Shown: positions 1-9,390, numbered from the stretch's first letter. The stretch: DNA of 64,000 bases from Luteibacter sp. OK325 (GCF_003050935.1 NZ_QAOX01000004.1:310001-374000), one strand, 5' to 3'. A program made the numbers and translations. Notes: generated by a model not told the origin, from the sequence alone.

Positions 1-155
1 TTGGGCATAGTAGACACGTCACCCAGCTTCCGAGACCAACGCTGCTCGTCTTCGACATCCCCTTTCGTGTCCCCGACGACGAGGCGTGGCGCATTGCGCT
101 CCCCTCGGGTGAACAGCACATGTTTCCAACGCGCCATGATGCCATCCACTCTCAT
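1..155 (-). CDS. Possible partial gene at the left edge, function unknown
   Basis: An open frame on the minus strand begins at an ATG at 155 and runs off the left edge without a stop. The visible residues start MRVDGIMARWKHVLF and continue with a charged stretch. The frame also stays open upstream to a TTG at 194 that overlaps the stop codon of the histidine kinase gene as TTGA, so translational coupling to the kinase is possible. Amino-acid composition looks coding, but I recognise no family. The fragment is short, so an accidental frame cannot be excluded. Confidence 0.3.
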   Translation of the reverse strand, partial: MRVDGIMARWKHVLFTRGERNAPRLVVGDTKGDVEDEQRWSRKLGDVSTMP

Positions 156-190
156 GTCGCCGTACGAGGTGGATGCCTTGTGAAAAAAGC

Positions 191-2650
191 TCAAGCGTGA
201 GTTTCCCCCCGCTCTCGTGCATCGCGGTATTGGCGATCGACAGGATGATCTCCCGCCGGAAGCCTGCCGGCCATGACGCACATCTTGAGTAGCCGCTCGA
301 CCATGGCGAGCAGCTCCCCGCTGCCGGCCGGCTTCAACAGAGTGGTGGTGAATGCCAGCGTCGGATCCAATGCTGTCGGACGACGTGGCGGCAGTGCCGA
401 ATAGAGCAGCACGGGCAGTTCTGGGTGCTGCACACGTATTGCCTGCAGCAGACCCCAGCCATCCATGCCGGGCATGCTCTGGTCGGTCATTACCAGCTCT
501 ACAGACCTTCGCTGCAGCAGTGTCAGTGCCTCATGGCCGTCCGCGGCGGCAATGCTGTGGAAGCCGCTGCCATCGAGCAGGTCGCATAGCAATTCGCGAC
601 TCTGCAACTGGTCGTCCACCACCAGGATGACGCGGCCGGCGCCATCCACCGCGACACTGGCGAGAGCGCCGATCTCGGGCTCCAGGTCCTCTTCGGTGGC
701 CAGCGGCAACGGCAGCGTGAAGCTGACGCGGCAACCTCCGAGTTTGGTATCGTCGATCTGCAACTGGCTGTCCATCAATTGTAGAAGCTGGGTAACAATG
801 GACAGACCCAGTCCACTGCCGTCGTGGCGCATCGCATTGGTGCCGCGGGTATAGGGCATCAAGAGTTGCTCGCGCTCGGCCGGCACGATGCCGATACCGC
901 TGTCGTCCACCACGACGTGCAGGCAGACGTGGCCCGGCGGCGGCGATGCCAGCGCGGACACCGTGAATACGATATGGCCGTCATGAGTGAACTTGGCCGC
1001 ATTGCCGAACAGGTTCATCAGCACCTGACGCAGGTGGCGGAAATCCGCACTGACGATCGCCGGAAGGTCCGCAGCAAGGTGGCAGGAAAGCTGGTTGCCG
1101 TTCCGCTCAGCCAGCAGTGCGGCATGCTCCACGATATCCATCAGGAAGGCATGCAGGTAGCCGGGTGCCGAGCTGAGTTCAAGGTCGGCCAGTTCTTCGC
1201 GCGAAAACTCCAGCAACTCGTCGATCAGTTCTATCTGCTGATGTACGTTGCGCTCGATCAGGTGCGCATAGTCGTGGCGGCTTTCACCCGCCTGCCACTG
1301 TCGCGCGGCGTCGACAATGCCCGTCAGTGGCGAGCGCAGGTCGTGACTGATGCGCGCCAGCAGCGTACGGCGGCCCTGTAGCGCGCGATTCAACTGCTCC
1401 GTGCGCTGCGCAACGACCTTTTCCAGACGTTCATGCTCGGAGGCTCGCTGCTGATCGAGTTCGGTGCGCGCCTGCATCTCCTGCCGGCGGCCCTTTCCGA
1501 CTTCCACGACGAGAGTCACGGACAGCATCAGAAGGTCGGGCAGCACGGTGGTCGAAAACAACCGGTTGTTGACCGAATAGCCAAACAGGTAGCTCGCGAA
1601 ATGCAACAGGAGATCCGACCATGCAAAGGCAACCAGCAGCAGTGGAAACCACGAACGCACGATCCCACGAAGCAGGCTGTGTATCGCGGCAATGGCAAGA
1701 AGCGCTTCACCGACCAGGCACAACGATAGGGCTATCCTTATGTAGTGCAGGTCGCCCAAGAGCGGGTTGAATAAGCCGACCAGCACATAACCCGCGCCGA
1801 TCACCCGAAACACCCAGCGCCACCACGCTCCGAGCCGATCCACCCCGATCGCGGCGCAACAGTAGATGTTTGTCATGAACAGCGTCATGCATGTCATCAG
1901 GCACATGGCCCAGGTGTTCAGCGCCGAACCTTCCGGCCAAAGATAAACGAAGGCGTAGTTGTCCACGATGCCCGCGTAGATACTGTGGCATAGCATGCCC
2001 AGCGCCATGTACGTGAGGACACGGCGGTGAAAGATGCGTCCCAGCACCATACCGAAGATCGCCAGCAGCACCACGCCGCCGAACATCGCGCCGTCGAGCA
2101 CGCTCGTGCGGACATACATGTGCTGGAAAGCCAGCGGTGACCACAGCTGTGGCGCAAGAATTACCAGGGTCCTCGGGGTGCTCACGCGCAGCAGTAGCGT
2201 GGTCGAAGTGCCTGGCGCCAATGTCAACGGAAACATCGGCTGACGGGGCGGCAGCGCCCATTCGCGCAGCGGGTAGTTGACGCCTGCGTGCATCGCCTGC
2301 CATTGACCGGGACTTCCGATGTACAGCTGCACATCGCGCAATCGCGCCGGGCCCGCTTGTAGCCAAGTCTCGCAGGACGTAGCGCTCGCGTTGCGCAAGG
2401 TCAAACGCAACCACCAGGCCGAGTCGCTATAGCCGGGCTCCAGCGTGCGCCGGTTTGCCGGCATGAAACGTTGTGGCGAAAGGCGCATCAACTGGTCCGG
2501 ATCGAGCGTGCCACCCGAGTCTTCCACGATCTGCGCCGAGGATGCCAGGTTCAGCATGCCGGTCGGGCAGGCAGGCAGCACGACCTCTGCCGCGCGCACT
2601 GCAGACAACGAAAATAGCCAGATGGCTGCGATGCACAGCGCGAGGCGCAT
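191..2650 (-). CDS. Hybrid sensor histidine kinase with 7TMR-DISM sensor and C-terminal receiver
   Basis: Membrane-bound hybrid histidine kinase of about 819 residues. A signal peptide (MRLALCIAAIWLFSLSAVRA) leads into a periplasmic 7TMR-DISM extracellular domain (about 30-165), then seven membrane helices (about 175-365), a coiled linker, HisKA with the phosphoacceptor in RISHDLRSP (His436), a HATPase domain (N box NLFGNAAKFTHDG, G boxes DDSGIGI and GSGLGLSIV) and a receiver domain whose phosphorylated Asp is in MTDQSMPGMDG (Asp723). The DISM domain usually senses carbohydrates or other small ligands; the ligand here is unknown. The frame is open up to 2818, but ATG 2650 has an AGGGA ribosome-binding site at good spacing and starts the signal peptide, so I chose it. 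It lies 67 bases after the response regulator gene and is probably its operon partner. Confidence 0.9.
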   Translation of the reverse strand: MRLALCIAAIWLFSLSAVRAAEVVLPACPTGMLNLASSAQIVEDSGGTLDPDQLMRLSPQRFMPANRRTLEPGYSDSAWWLRLTLRNASATSCETWLQAGPARLRDVQLYIGSPGQWQAMHAGVNYPLREWALPPRQPMFPLTLAPGTSTTLLLRVSTPRTLVILAPQLWSPLAFQHMYVRTSVLDGAMFGGVVLLAIFGMVLGRIFHRRVLTYMALGMLCHSIYAGIVDNYAFVYLWPEGSALNTWAMCLMTCMTLFMTNIYCCAAIGVDRLGAWWRWVFRVIGAGYVLVGLFNPLLGDLHYIRIALSLCLVGEALLAIAAIHSLLRGIVRSWFPLLLVAFAWSDLLLHFASYLFGYSVNNRLFSTTVLPDLLMLSVTLVVEVGKGRRQEMQARTELDQQRASEHERLEKVVAQRTEQLNRALQGRRTLLARISHDLRSPLTGIVDAARQWQAGESRHDYAHLIERNVHQQIELIDELLEFSREELADLELSSAPGYLHAFLMDIVEHAALLAERNGNQLSCHLAADLPAIVSADFRHLRQVLMNLFGNAAKFTHDGHIVFTVSALASPPPGHVCLHVVVDDSGIGIVPAEREQLLMPYTRGTNAMRHDGSGLGLSIVTQLLQLMDSQLQIDDTKLGGCRVSFTLPLPLATEEDLEPEIGALASVAVDGAGRVILVVDDQLQSRELLCDLLDGSGFHSIAAADGHEALTLLQRRSVELVMTDQSMPGMDGWGLLQAIRVQHPELPVLLYSALPPRRPTALDPTLAFTTTLLKPAGSGELLAMVERLLKMCVMAGRLPAGDHPVDRQYRDARERGETHA

Positions 2651-2717
2651 GCACCATCCCTGCGTGCGCGCACGATACTCACGCGCACGCGACATGGACG
2701 AGGGCATCAGCATCCGG

Positions 2718-3494
2718 CTAATCCACGGCATGTGCCGCGCCTTCCCGCAGGCCACGCCGAAAAGCGCTCGGTGTGACACCCATGCGCTCGCGGAATGCGG
2801 TCGTGAAGTTGCAGGCACTGCGAAAGCCGATGTGCTCGGCGATGTCCTGCATGCTCAGGTCGGTGCCGGCGAGCAGCTGGCGGCCGCGCTGAAGCCGCTC
2901 TTCGCGGATCCAGGCGAACACGGTTGTGCCCAGGTGCTGGCGGAAGATCGCGGAGAGCTTTTTATCATGGGTGCCGACCTTGTTGGCGATCACCTCCAGC
3001 GACGGCAGTCCGCCAAGCTGATGGCTGATCAGCCGCACCGCCGCACGCAGGATGACCTCGTCCTGTGACAGCCGTGTGTCCTGGTCTTCCGCTGTCGCCG
3101 GCTCAGCGCGGCGCATCAGCCGCAGATGAATCTGCACACGTGCCAGCAACTCGGCTGGCTCGCACGACTTCATGATGAAATCGACCGCGCCGTGGGTGAG
3201 CCCCTCCAGCCGCTCGTCAGCTTCGCCGGCAGAGGTGAGAAACAACACGGGGATGTCCCGTGTGTGGGGTGACTCCTGCAGCAAGCGGCATACCGCGAAG
3301 CCATCCATACCCGGCATGCGCACATCCAGCAGGATCAGGTCCGGACTCAACAACTGCGCACGTTGGTAGCCCTGGCGACCATCACTGGCCAGCGTCACCT
3401 TCCATGACTTCGCGCGCAATGCGAGCAACAGCGAGCGGATCATCTCCGGCGCATCGTCAATCACCAGGATATGTGGTGATTCCTTGGCGAGCAT
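2718..3494 (-). CDS. Response regulator with receiver and AraC-type DNA-binding domain
   Basis: 258-residue transcriptional regulator. The N-terminal receiver (about 8-122) shows the acidic pair in ILVIDDAPE, the phosphorylated Asp57 in LILLDVRMPGMDG, a conserved Thr/Ser in FLTSAGEADER and Lys in FIMKSCEP. The C-terminal AraC/XylS domain (about 150-250) shows both helix-turn-helix units, ending SACNFTTAFRERMGVTPSAFR. It precedes the hybrid kinase on the same strand, so phosphotransfer from that kinase is likely. The divergent autotransporter gene across the 253-base gap is the obvious candidate target; that is inference from position only. Confidence 0.9.
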   Translation of the reverse strand: MLAKESPHILVIDDAPEMIRSLLLALRAKSWKVTLASDGRQGYQRAQLLSPDLILLDVRMPGMDGFAVCRLLQESPHTRDIPVLFLTSAGEADERLEGLTHGAVDFIMKSCEPAELLARVQIHLRLMRRAEPATAEDQDTRLSQDEVILRAAVRLISHQLGGLPSLEVIANKVGTHDKKLSAIFRQHLGTTVFAWIREERLQRGRQLLAGTDLSMQDIAEHIGFRSACNFTTAFRERMGVTPSAFRRGLREGAAHAVD

Positions 3495-3747
3495 GCAGTT
3501 CCCCCTGCGATGAATGACGACGGCTCCAGACGCCCGGCCAGCCGTTTCACTTTATCAGACCCGGACGCCCCCCTGCCGTCAGGGCAAAAGAATTCGGCCC
3601 TCGCGCAAAGCCGCTCCTTGCGCGCCAACCGGATACTGCGCGTTGCGCGTAATCCTCACGGTGAGGTTGCACCCGCAAGGCAATTTCACTGCAGCCGGAA
3701 GAATTTACGAATCTCTATCGAGACTCGCCTGAAACAGGGGATAACTT
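3495..3747. promoter_or_regulatory. Divergent intergenic region between regulator operon and autotransporter
   Basis: This 253-base gap separates the leftward response-regulator/kinase operon from the rightward autotransporter gene and must carry both promoters. An AGGGG motif sits just ahead of the autotransporter GTG start. I see no clear -35/-10 pair or direct repeats that I would name as AraC sites. Confidence 0.45.
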
Positions 3748-6700
3748 GTGAATACGGTTTTTCGCATCGTATGGAATGCTGCCCGGCATTGCTGGGTCGT
3801 CGCCTCGGAGATCGCCAGGGGCAGAACCAAGTCGGGTCGACGCGTGCGCGATCAAGCTCGATCCTTCGGATCGAAGAGCCGACACGCTCGGCTACTGACG
3901 GGCGGAGCACTGCTATGGCTTGCCGTTGTGTTGTCACCGCAGGCGCACGCGGCTGATTTCGCGGTCGCGACCGAACAGCAACTTATCGACGCGATCAACT
4001 CCGCCAACGCGAGCGGTGATGCAAGTTCGACCATCACCCTGAACGGCAACTTCACGATCACGGGCGGCGGACTGCCATCGGTTGCCAAGACGCTGACCAT
4101 CGACACGGGCGGCTTTACGCTCACGTCGTCAAGCGACCTCACCTTCGGCGTGAACACCGGCGCGGAGCTGACGGTGAACGGCGCGGTAAAGATCAACGGC
4201 AACCCCGGTTTCAGCGGTGGTCGCCTAATCAAGAACGGCGACGGAACGCTCAACGTGACCGGCGGCCCCAGTTCCTACGTGTGGTACATCCAGAGCAACG
4301 ACGGTGCGCTCGTCTTCAAGGATGGTGCTCAGGTCACGACCAACAGCACGGTAGGCCCGCCCTCCTCCCTGAGCTCAGGCGCGAGCAGCGTCACCGTGAC
4401 GGGTACAGGCACCGTACTCACAGACCTGTCAGCTGGTTTTTTGGGAACCGCAACCGGCGGCACGCTGAATATCGAAGATGGCGGTACCTACAAAGCCAGC
4501 ACCAGTTTATTCGGATTGAGTGCTTCAGCCGGCAGTCGGGGTACGGTGAACGTCACTGGCAGTGGCTCGTTGTTCCAGGGGTCGATCGAAGTGCTGCGCG
4601 GCGTGGGCAATGTCAATGTGCTCGATGGTGGCCAGATATCGAGTACAACGGTTCAGATCGGCGGAGTGGCACCCACAATTAACGGTGGTGGCATCGGAAA
4701 CCTGCTGGTGTCGGACCTCGGATCGCGGTGGGACAACAGCGGCGCGTTCTTTTTGAGCAACGGTTCGCTATCGATTCTTGCGGGCGGCGTTGTCCAGACA
4801 TCCACCATGGGTGTCGCGTTGATCAACACGACCACACCGGTGCCAACCGCCAGCGTTCTGGTTTCTGGAGCAGGCTCGCAGCTCATCACCACCAGTACCG
4901 CCGCCACGGCGTTTCAGCTTGGTGGTGGAAGCGGTGCGAAGAACGCCATCCTCACCATCGCCGATGGGGGCGAGGTGATGCTAAACGGCGGTGCGGGCAC
5001 ACTCAACATCGCGAACTCGGCGACCAGCAATGCCGTGCTCAACATCGGTGGCGCGGTCGGTGACGCCGCCACCGGCGCAGGCATCCTCGATGCGGCACTG
5101 GTCCAGTTCGGTCCCGGCACGGGCGCGGTCAATTTCAACGAGACAGATAGCGCCTACCAGTTCGACGCCCTGATCGCGGGCAACGGCACGGTCAACCAGA
5201 CCGGTCCTGGCACGACGATGTTGACGGCGAACAGTACGTATACCGGCGACACCACCATCGCCGAAGGCACGCTACAGCTTGGCAATGGCGGCGGCACGGG
5301 CAGTATCACCGGTGACATTGCCGACGACGGCACGCTGGCCTTCGATCGCAACGATACGGCGCTGACGCTGGCCGGCGTGATTTCCGGCACCGGCGTGGTC
5401 GACCAGATCGGCAGCGGCACGAGCACCCTGACCGGTGCCAGCAGCTACACCGGCATCACCACCATCAGCGCCGGTACGCTAGCACTGGCTGGCAACGGCT
5501 CGATCGCCGCATCCAGCGGCGTGGTGGACAACGCCACGTTCGACATTTCCGCGATCACCACACCCAGCACCTCCATCACCACCTTGTCGGGCAACGGCCT
5601 GGTGCAGTTGGGCAGCGCCACTCTGAACCTGAGCGCCGCGCAGGACACCTTTACCGGCACCATTGAGGGGCCGGGCGGGCTAACGGTGTCCGCTGGCACC
5701 GAAATCCTGACCGGCAGCAACACCTATACGGGCATGACGACCATCGGCGCCGGCACGTTGCAGCTGGGTGATGGCGGCATGACCGGCAGCGTGACCAGCC
5801 CGATCATCGACAACGGCACGCTGGCCATCGATCGTATCAATGCCGCATCGCTTGGCGCCATTTCCGGCACGGGCGGGTTAAACCAGATCGGCAGCGGCAC
5901 CACCACCCTGACCGGACCCAATACCTACACCGGTGCGACCAACGTCGATGCCGGCACGCTGGTGGCAGGTGCCGATCATGTGTTAAGTGCAGCCTCGAAC
6001 ACTACCGTCGCGGCCGGCGCCACGCTGGATCTGGCCGGTCATGACCAGGAAACCGGTTCGCTGGACAACAGCGGCACCGTGGCTTTGTCGGGCACGGTCG
6101 CGGGAACCACGCTGACCGTGCACGGCGACTACACCGGCCATAATGGCGTGCTGCGGATGGGCACGGCATTGGGCGCCGACGCCAGCGTGAGCGATCGCCT
6201 GATCATCGATGGTGGCACGGCCAGTGGGCATACCGCGATCCAGCTTGCCAATCTGGGCGGGCTGGGTGCATTGACCAAGGGCGACGGGATTGAACTGGTT
6301 GGCGCGATCAACGGTGCTACCACCACCGTGCATACCACGGCCGATGCGTTCGCCCTGGCCGGCGGGCACGTCGATGCCGGCGCGTTCGAATACCGCCTGT
6401 ATGCGGGCGATGCCAGCGGTGCCGGCGAGAACTGGTATCTGCGCTCGACCGTCGATGCGCCGCCGGTCAATCCGCCGCCGGATGGTGGCGGTACACTGCC
6501 ATCGAATGCGGGTGGTACCCCACCGACGAGTGGCGGTGGCGTGGTGACCTACCGGCCGGAGGTGGCGTTGTATTCCGCACTTCCCGATGTGTTGCGGCAA
6601 GCGGATCTGAGCATGCTGGGCAACCTGCACCGACGCCAGGGTGACGAGAGCCAGCCGGACAATGCCGATGGACAGCGCGCCTGGGCCCGGCTGGTCAGCG

Positions 6701-7503
6701 AGAATCTGCAGACCCGGCAAAACGGTACCGTCGCACCGTCCACCGATGGCTCGCTGCAAGGCGTTCAGGCCGGCGTGGATCTGCTGCAGAACAGCGGGTT
6801 CAGGGCCGGTGTGTATGTCGGCCATCTGCAAGGATCCTCCCGAACCGAAGGTTTCGTCGGTGGCGTCGAGCAAAGCCGGGCCGGTGATCTCGATGTGCGC
6901 AATACCTACAGTGGCGCATACGGCACGTATATGAGTCCTGGCGGCTGGTACGCCGATGCCGTGCTCCAATACGGCTGGTACAACGGACGCATTGATGTCG
7001 GTGCGGGTCAGCGCGACGATGCCTCGGGCACCGGTGTGCAGGGCTCGCTGGAGCTGGGCAAGGACTATCCGCTGAGCACGCACTGGAGCGTGGAGCCGCA
7101 AGCACAGATCAATGTCGACCACATGAATCTGGATAGTCAGACGATTTCGGGCTCCTCCGTGGGCATGCCGTCCGGCAGTACCGTCACGTCGCGCCTGGGT
7201 ATCCGCCTCAAGGGGGCGTACGCCACCGAACACGGGGAGTTGCAGCAATATGCCCGCGTCAACATCTGGCATGGATCGGCGGGCAGCGACGAGGTGATGT
7301 TCGCAGGCCCTGCGGGCAGCACTGACGTGGTGGCGGAGCATGGCTATACCTCCGGAGAGGTCGCTGTGGGTGCCACCTGGACGATCAACCCGCGCTTGAG
7401 TGTCTACGGCGAACTGGGCCATATTTTCTCGATGGACAAGATCATCGGCGAGCAGGTCAAGAGCAACCTCACCGGTTCCGCTGGCGTCCGCGTCAACTGG
7501 TAA
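3748..7503 (+). CDS. Type V autotransporter with passenger-associated beta-strand repeats
   Basis: 1251-residue classical autotransporter exported to the outer membrane. The long N-terminus (MNTVFRIVWNAARHCWVVAS, then a basic stretch and a hydrophobic core ending SPQAHAADF) is an extended ESPR-type signal peptide. The passenger is rich in Gly, Thr and Asn and is made of beta-helix strands; several passenger-associated transport repeats with the pattern GSGTxTLTGxxxYTGxTTI occur at about 480-760. A Pro/Gly linker (about 915-935) leads to the C-terminal 12-strand barrel (about 975-1251), ending SAGVRVNW with an aromatic last residue. The role is probably adhesion or biofilm; no protease triad is visible. 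The start is a GTG preceded by CAGGGG. It faces away from a two-component operon and is followed by a strong terminator. Confidence 0.92.
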   Translation: MNTVFRIVWNAARHCWVVASEIARGRTKSGRRVRDQARSFGSKSRHARLLTGGALLWLAVVLSPQAHAADFAVATEQQLIDAINSANASGDASSTITLNGNFTITGGGLPSVAKTLTIDTGGFTLTSSSDLTFGVNTGAELTVNGAVKINGNPGFSGGRLIKNGDGTLNVTGGPSSYVWYIQSNDGALVFKDGAQVTTNSTVGPPSSLSSGASSVTVTGTGTVLTDLSAGFLGTATGGTLNIEDGGTYKASTSLFGLSASAGSRGTVNVTGSGSLFQGSIEVLRGVGNVNVLDGGQISSTTVQIGGVAPTINGGGIGNLLVSDLGSRWDNSGAFFLSNGSLSILAGGVVQTSTMGVALINTTTPVPTASVLVSGAGSQLITTSTAATAFQLGGGSGAKNAILTIADGGEVMLNGGAGTLNIANSATSNAVLNIGGAVGDAATGAGILDAALVQFGPGTGAVNFNETDSAYQFDALIAGNGTVNQTGPGTTMLTANSTYTGDTTIAEGTLQLGNGGGTGSITGDIADDGTLAFDRNDTALTLAGVISGTGVVDQIGSGTSTLTGASSYTGITTISAGTLALAGNGSIAASSGVVDNATFDISAITTPSTSITTLSGNGLVQLGSATLNLSAAQDTFTGTIEGPGGLTVSAGTEILTGSNTYTGMTTIGAGTLQLGDGGMTGSVTSPIIDNGTLAIDRINAASLGAISGTGGLNQIGSGTTTLTGPNTYTGATNVDAGTLVAGADHVLSAASNTTVAAGATLDLAGHDQETGSLDNSGTVALSGTVAGTTLTVHGDYTGHNGVLRMGTALGADASVSDRLIIDGGTASGHTAIQLANLGGLGALTKGDGIELVGAINGATTTVHTTADAFALAGGHVDAGAFEYRLYAGDASGAGENWYLRSTVDAPPVNPPPDGGGTLPSNAGGTPPTSGGGVVTYRPEVALYSALPDVLRQADLSMLGNLHRRQGDESQPDNADGQRAWARLVSENLQTRQNGTVAPSTDGSLQGVQAGVDLLQNSGFRAGVYVGHLQGSSRTEGFVGGVEQSRAGDLDVRNTYSGAYGTYMSPGGWYADAVLQYGWYNGRIDVGAGQRDDASGTGVQGSLELGKDYPLSTHWSVEPQAQINVDHMNLDSQTISGSSVGMPSGSTVTSRLGIRLKGAYATEHGELQQYARVNIWHGSAGSDEVMFAGPAGSTDVVAEHGYTSGEVAVGATWTINPRLSVYGELGHIFSMDKIIGEQVKSNLTGSAGVRVNW

Positions 7504-7532
7504 GCAGCGAGGCGAACCGCACCAAAGCAGGT

Positions 7533-7576
7533 AAAAGGGGGCCGGTAAAAGGGGCGGAGGTTCCCCGGCCCTTTTC
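7533..7576 (+). terminator. Terminator after the autotransporter gene
   Basis: AAAAGGGGGCCGG (7533-7545) pairs with CCGGCCCTTTT (7565-7575) around a G-rich loop. The stem ends in a short T tract and lies 30 bases after the autotransporter stop. Confidence 0.75.
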
Positions 7577-7870
7577 CTCGTAAAGCTTGAGTAACTGGCT
7601 AATCGTCCGGGTCGAATTGGCAGACAAGTTGAGGGTCTGCCGATCGGGTTCAGCTCGGTGGGAAGGTTCCCGCCCCAAACCATCGCATTGCTTCACGCCT
7701 GTACCCCCGCTCGTGTTCGGATCGGGACCTCGTTAAGTACGGAGAACTACGCTAGCACCTGCGCTGCCAGGTCGACGCGGTCAAAGCGCTGCCGAGTTCA
7801 TCGAAAGGGGCTTGGTGGGTCGCATGGTGGCCGGCGACCGCGCTGCATTAGGGACGTTTTTCCGTCGCCA
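7577..7870. other. Non-coding stretch, nothing recognised
   Basis: Between the autotransporter terminator and the small broken frame I find no supported gene, RNA or repeat. Open frames here have poor starts and low-complexity Arg/Ser translations typical of GC-rich chance frames. Confidence 0.5.
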
Positions 7871-8123
7871 TCACGCTTCGTTTTGTCGTTTCATTTCGCC
7901 CTGACGTTGGACCACGACCTCATAGAGGGCGTCATCAATGACACCTTCTGGACCGCATGGCAGCGCGCCGCCGAGTTTCCCGGTGGCTCCCGGGTACCTG
8001 AGCACCCCCCGACATCACCGCAAGGGCGTAGAGCGCCTCCTGTTTCGTCGTCGGCCGGTCCATATCACCACCTGAGTCGATTAACTGTATCCCTGCCCTC
8101 ACCGCCTTCCTACCGGACATCAA
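7871..8123 (-). pseudogene. Small frameshifted gene downstream of the integrase
   Basis: A minus-strand frame from ATG 8123 (internal ATG 8063, MDRPTTKQEALYALAVM) changes frame at a run of six G (plus-strand C run 8005-8010). Removing one base there joins it to a coherent frame (LRYPGATGKLGGALP, then GVIDDALYEVVVQ) that ends at TGA 7871. The joined product would be about 83 residues. It lies just after the integrase gene on the same strand, as small accessory genes of integrated elements often do. The family is unknown. The frameshift may be a real mutation or a sequencing error in the homopolymer. Confidence 0.35.
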
Positions 8124-8155
8124 GTGTGGCCTTGCCCATGTTGAGACGGGCTAGT

Positions 8156-9190
8156 TCAACCTAGTTTCTTCGCCAAGTCCTCAGCGCGCGGGTGGTAGTA
8201 GCGTTTGAGCTGCCGCAGATCCTTGTGACCGGTGACGCTTGCCAGTTCTATGAGGTTGGGCAGCTTTTCCGCGAGCCGTGAAGTCGCTTCATGCCGCTGG
8301 TCGTGGAGGCGCAGGTCGCCGAGATTCGCGCGCGTTCTAGCGCGACGCCACGCCTGCTGAAGTGCGCTCTTGGTGATCGGAAATACCCTGGGCTCATCTT
8401 CTTGCCGTGGCAACGATTTCAAAATCGCAACGGCCCGGGACGACAACGGTACAGCGCGAGACTCGCCATTTTTCGTTTCGGGCAAGAAAGCGGTCTGCTG
8501 CTTCAGGTCAACGTTTTGCCATAGTAATCGGGAAAACTCCCCTAGGCGCATCGCCGTTTCGATGGCGAACTGAACAGCCGGTTTCACCCACGGATTTCGC
8601 GTACCCACACGGTAGTTTCCTGCACGCTTGTCGCCCTTGGTCGGAGCTGCGTGGTCGACCAGTGCCTCCAGCAAGCGCTCTTCCTCGCCCTCTTCCAGTC
8701 GCCTGTCCCGTGCCTTGCTAGCGGCCGGCAATCGAATGGCGCTCACCGGGTTCTCTGGTAGCGCGATCAGTAGGTTCTTGCGGACCCACGTAATGAACGA
8801 GCTTAGGGTTTGCAACTCGCGCCGTACCGTCCCCGACTGGACGGACTTCAGACGCCCATCACGCCAGCGAATCAGTTCCTCAGCGGTGAGCCCTGACAGC
8901 CGAAGGTGACCGAAGTCGGTGATGAAGCGCGCCAGGTGGTAGTGCAGGACCGCCGCCGACTTCATCTTGGCGGCGACCTCACCTTCGTAGCGCGTCAACA
9001 GCTCTTTGACCGTTGTGCGTTCGGCTACTCGGAAGTCGCGATGCACGCGGCGGTGAATATTGTTCTCAGTTTGCGCCGCCCATGCCGTGGCCTCTGCTTT
9101 GGTACGGAAGGTTGCAGAGCTCTGGCGGCCCCCAGTACGGCGGACCCGTACGCGATAGGTGCCTTCATCGGTCTTTGAGATCGACGCCAT
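8156..9190 (-). CDS. Tyrosine recombinase / integrase
   Basis: Site-specific recombinase of about 344 residues. The order is an N-terminal arm-binding region (MASISKTDEGTYRVRVRRTG, with the TxxEAxxWA motif), a SAM-like core-binding domain (about 55-145) and a catalytic domain. Visible catalytic residues are the first Arg in AMRLGEFSRL, the HxxR box in LHDQRHEATS, the His of TGHKDLRQ and the C-terminal nucleophile Tyr in LKRYYHP. The frame is open to 9232, but ATG 9190 begins the typical N-terminus. The start lies about 100 bases from a tRNA 3'-end-like sequence (9288-9318), and the gene reads away from it, the usual arrangement for an integrase beside its attachment site. Confidence 0.88.
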   Translation of the reverse strand: MASISKTDEGTYRVRVRRTGGRQSSATFRTKAEATAWAAQTENNIHRRVHRDFRVAERTTVKELLTRYEGEVAAKMKSAAVLHYHLARFITDFGHLRLSGLTAEELIRWRDGRLKSVQSGTVRRELQTLSSFITWVRKNLLIALPENPVSAIRLPAASKARDRRLEEGEEERLLEALVDHAAPTKGDKRAGNYRVGTRNPWVKPAVQFAIETAMRLGEFSRLLWQNVDLKQQTAFLPETKNGESRAVPLSSRAVAILKSLPRQEDEPRVFPITKSALQQAWRRARTRANLGDLRLHDQRHEATSRLAEKLPNLIELASVTGHKDLRQLKRYYHPRAEDLAKKLG

Positions 9191-9287
9191 TGCAACCCCA
9201 GTTGGACGGAATTTGGACGGAATGGCGTACATAATATCCGCAAACCCGCATGGCAGCTACATTATCTTTGACGTTTAGGACGTAGAA

Positions 9288-9318
9288 GTCGCAGGTTTGA
9301 ATCCTGTCTCCCCGCCCA
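9288..9318 (+). other. tRNA 3'-end-like remnant, probable attachment site
   Basis: The stretch reads as a T arm and acceptor strand: GCAGG, loop TTTGAAT, CCTGT, then CTCCCCG, a discriminator C and CCA. No D arm, anticodon arm or 5' acceptor strand precedes it, so it is not a complete tRNA. The C-to-T change in the T loop (TTT for TTC) suggests it is not functional. Integrases often use tRNA 3' ends as att sites and leave such a fragment at one end of the element. It is followed by a hairpin terminator as a tRNA gene would be. Confidence 0.5.
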
Positions 9319-9335
9319 ACGAATTCTGTTCGTTA

Positions 9336-9366
9336 CAAAAACGCCGGCCTAGCGCCGGCGTTCTTG
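9336..9366. terminator. Hairpin terminator next to the tRNA-like remnant
   Basis: AACGCCGGC (9340-9348) and GCCGGCGTT (9354-9362) form a perfect 9-bp stem with a 5-base loop. A run of A before it gives a T run on the minus strand, so it could stop transcription from either side. Confidence 0.7.
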
Positions 9367-9390
9367 TGTGTGCGTTTTGTGAGGTTTTTT

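Noticed and set aside
5983-7683. A 566-codon minus-strand frame opposite the autotransporter barrel
   Set aside because: It overlaps a clear autotransporter, has no motif and crosses the terminator; it is a codon-bias shadow.
9190-9320. A complete tRNA ending at 9318
   Set aside because: Only the T arm and 3' acceptor are present; no D or anticodon arm or matching 5' acceptor strand precedes them.
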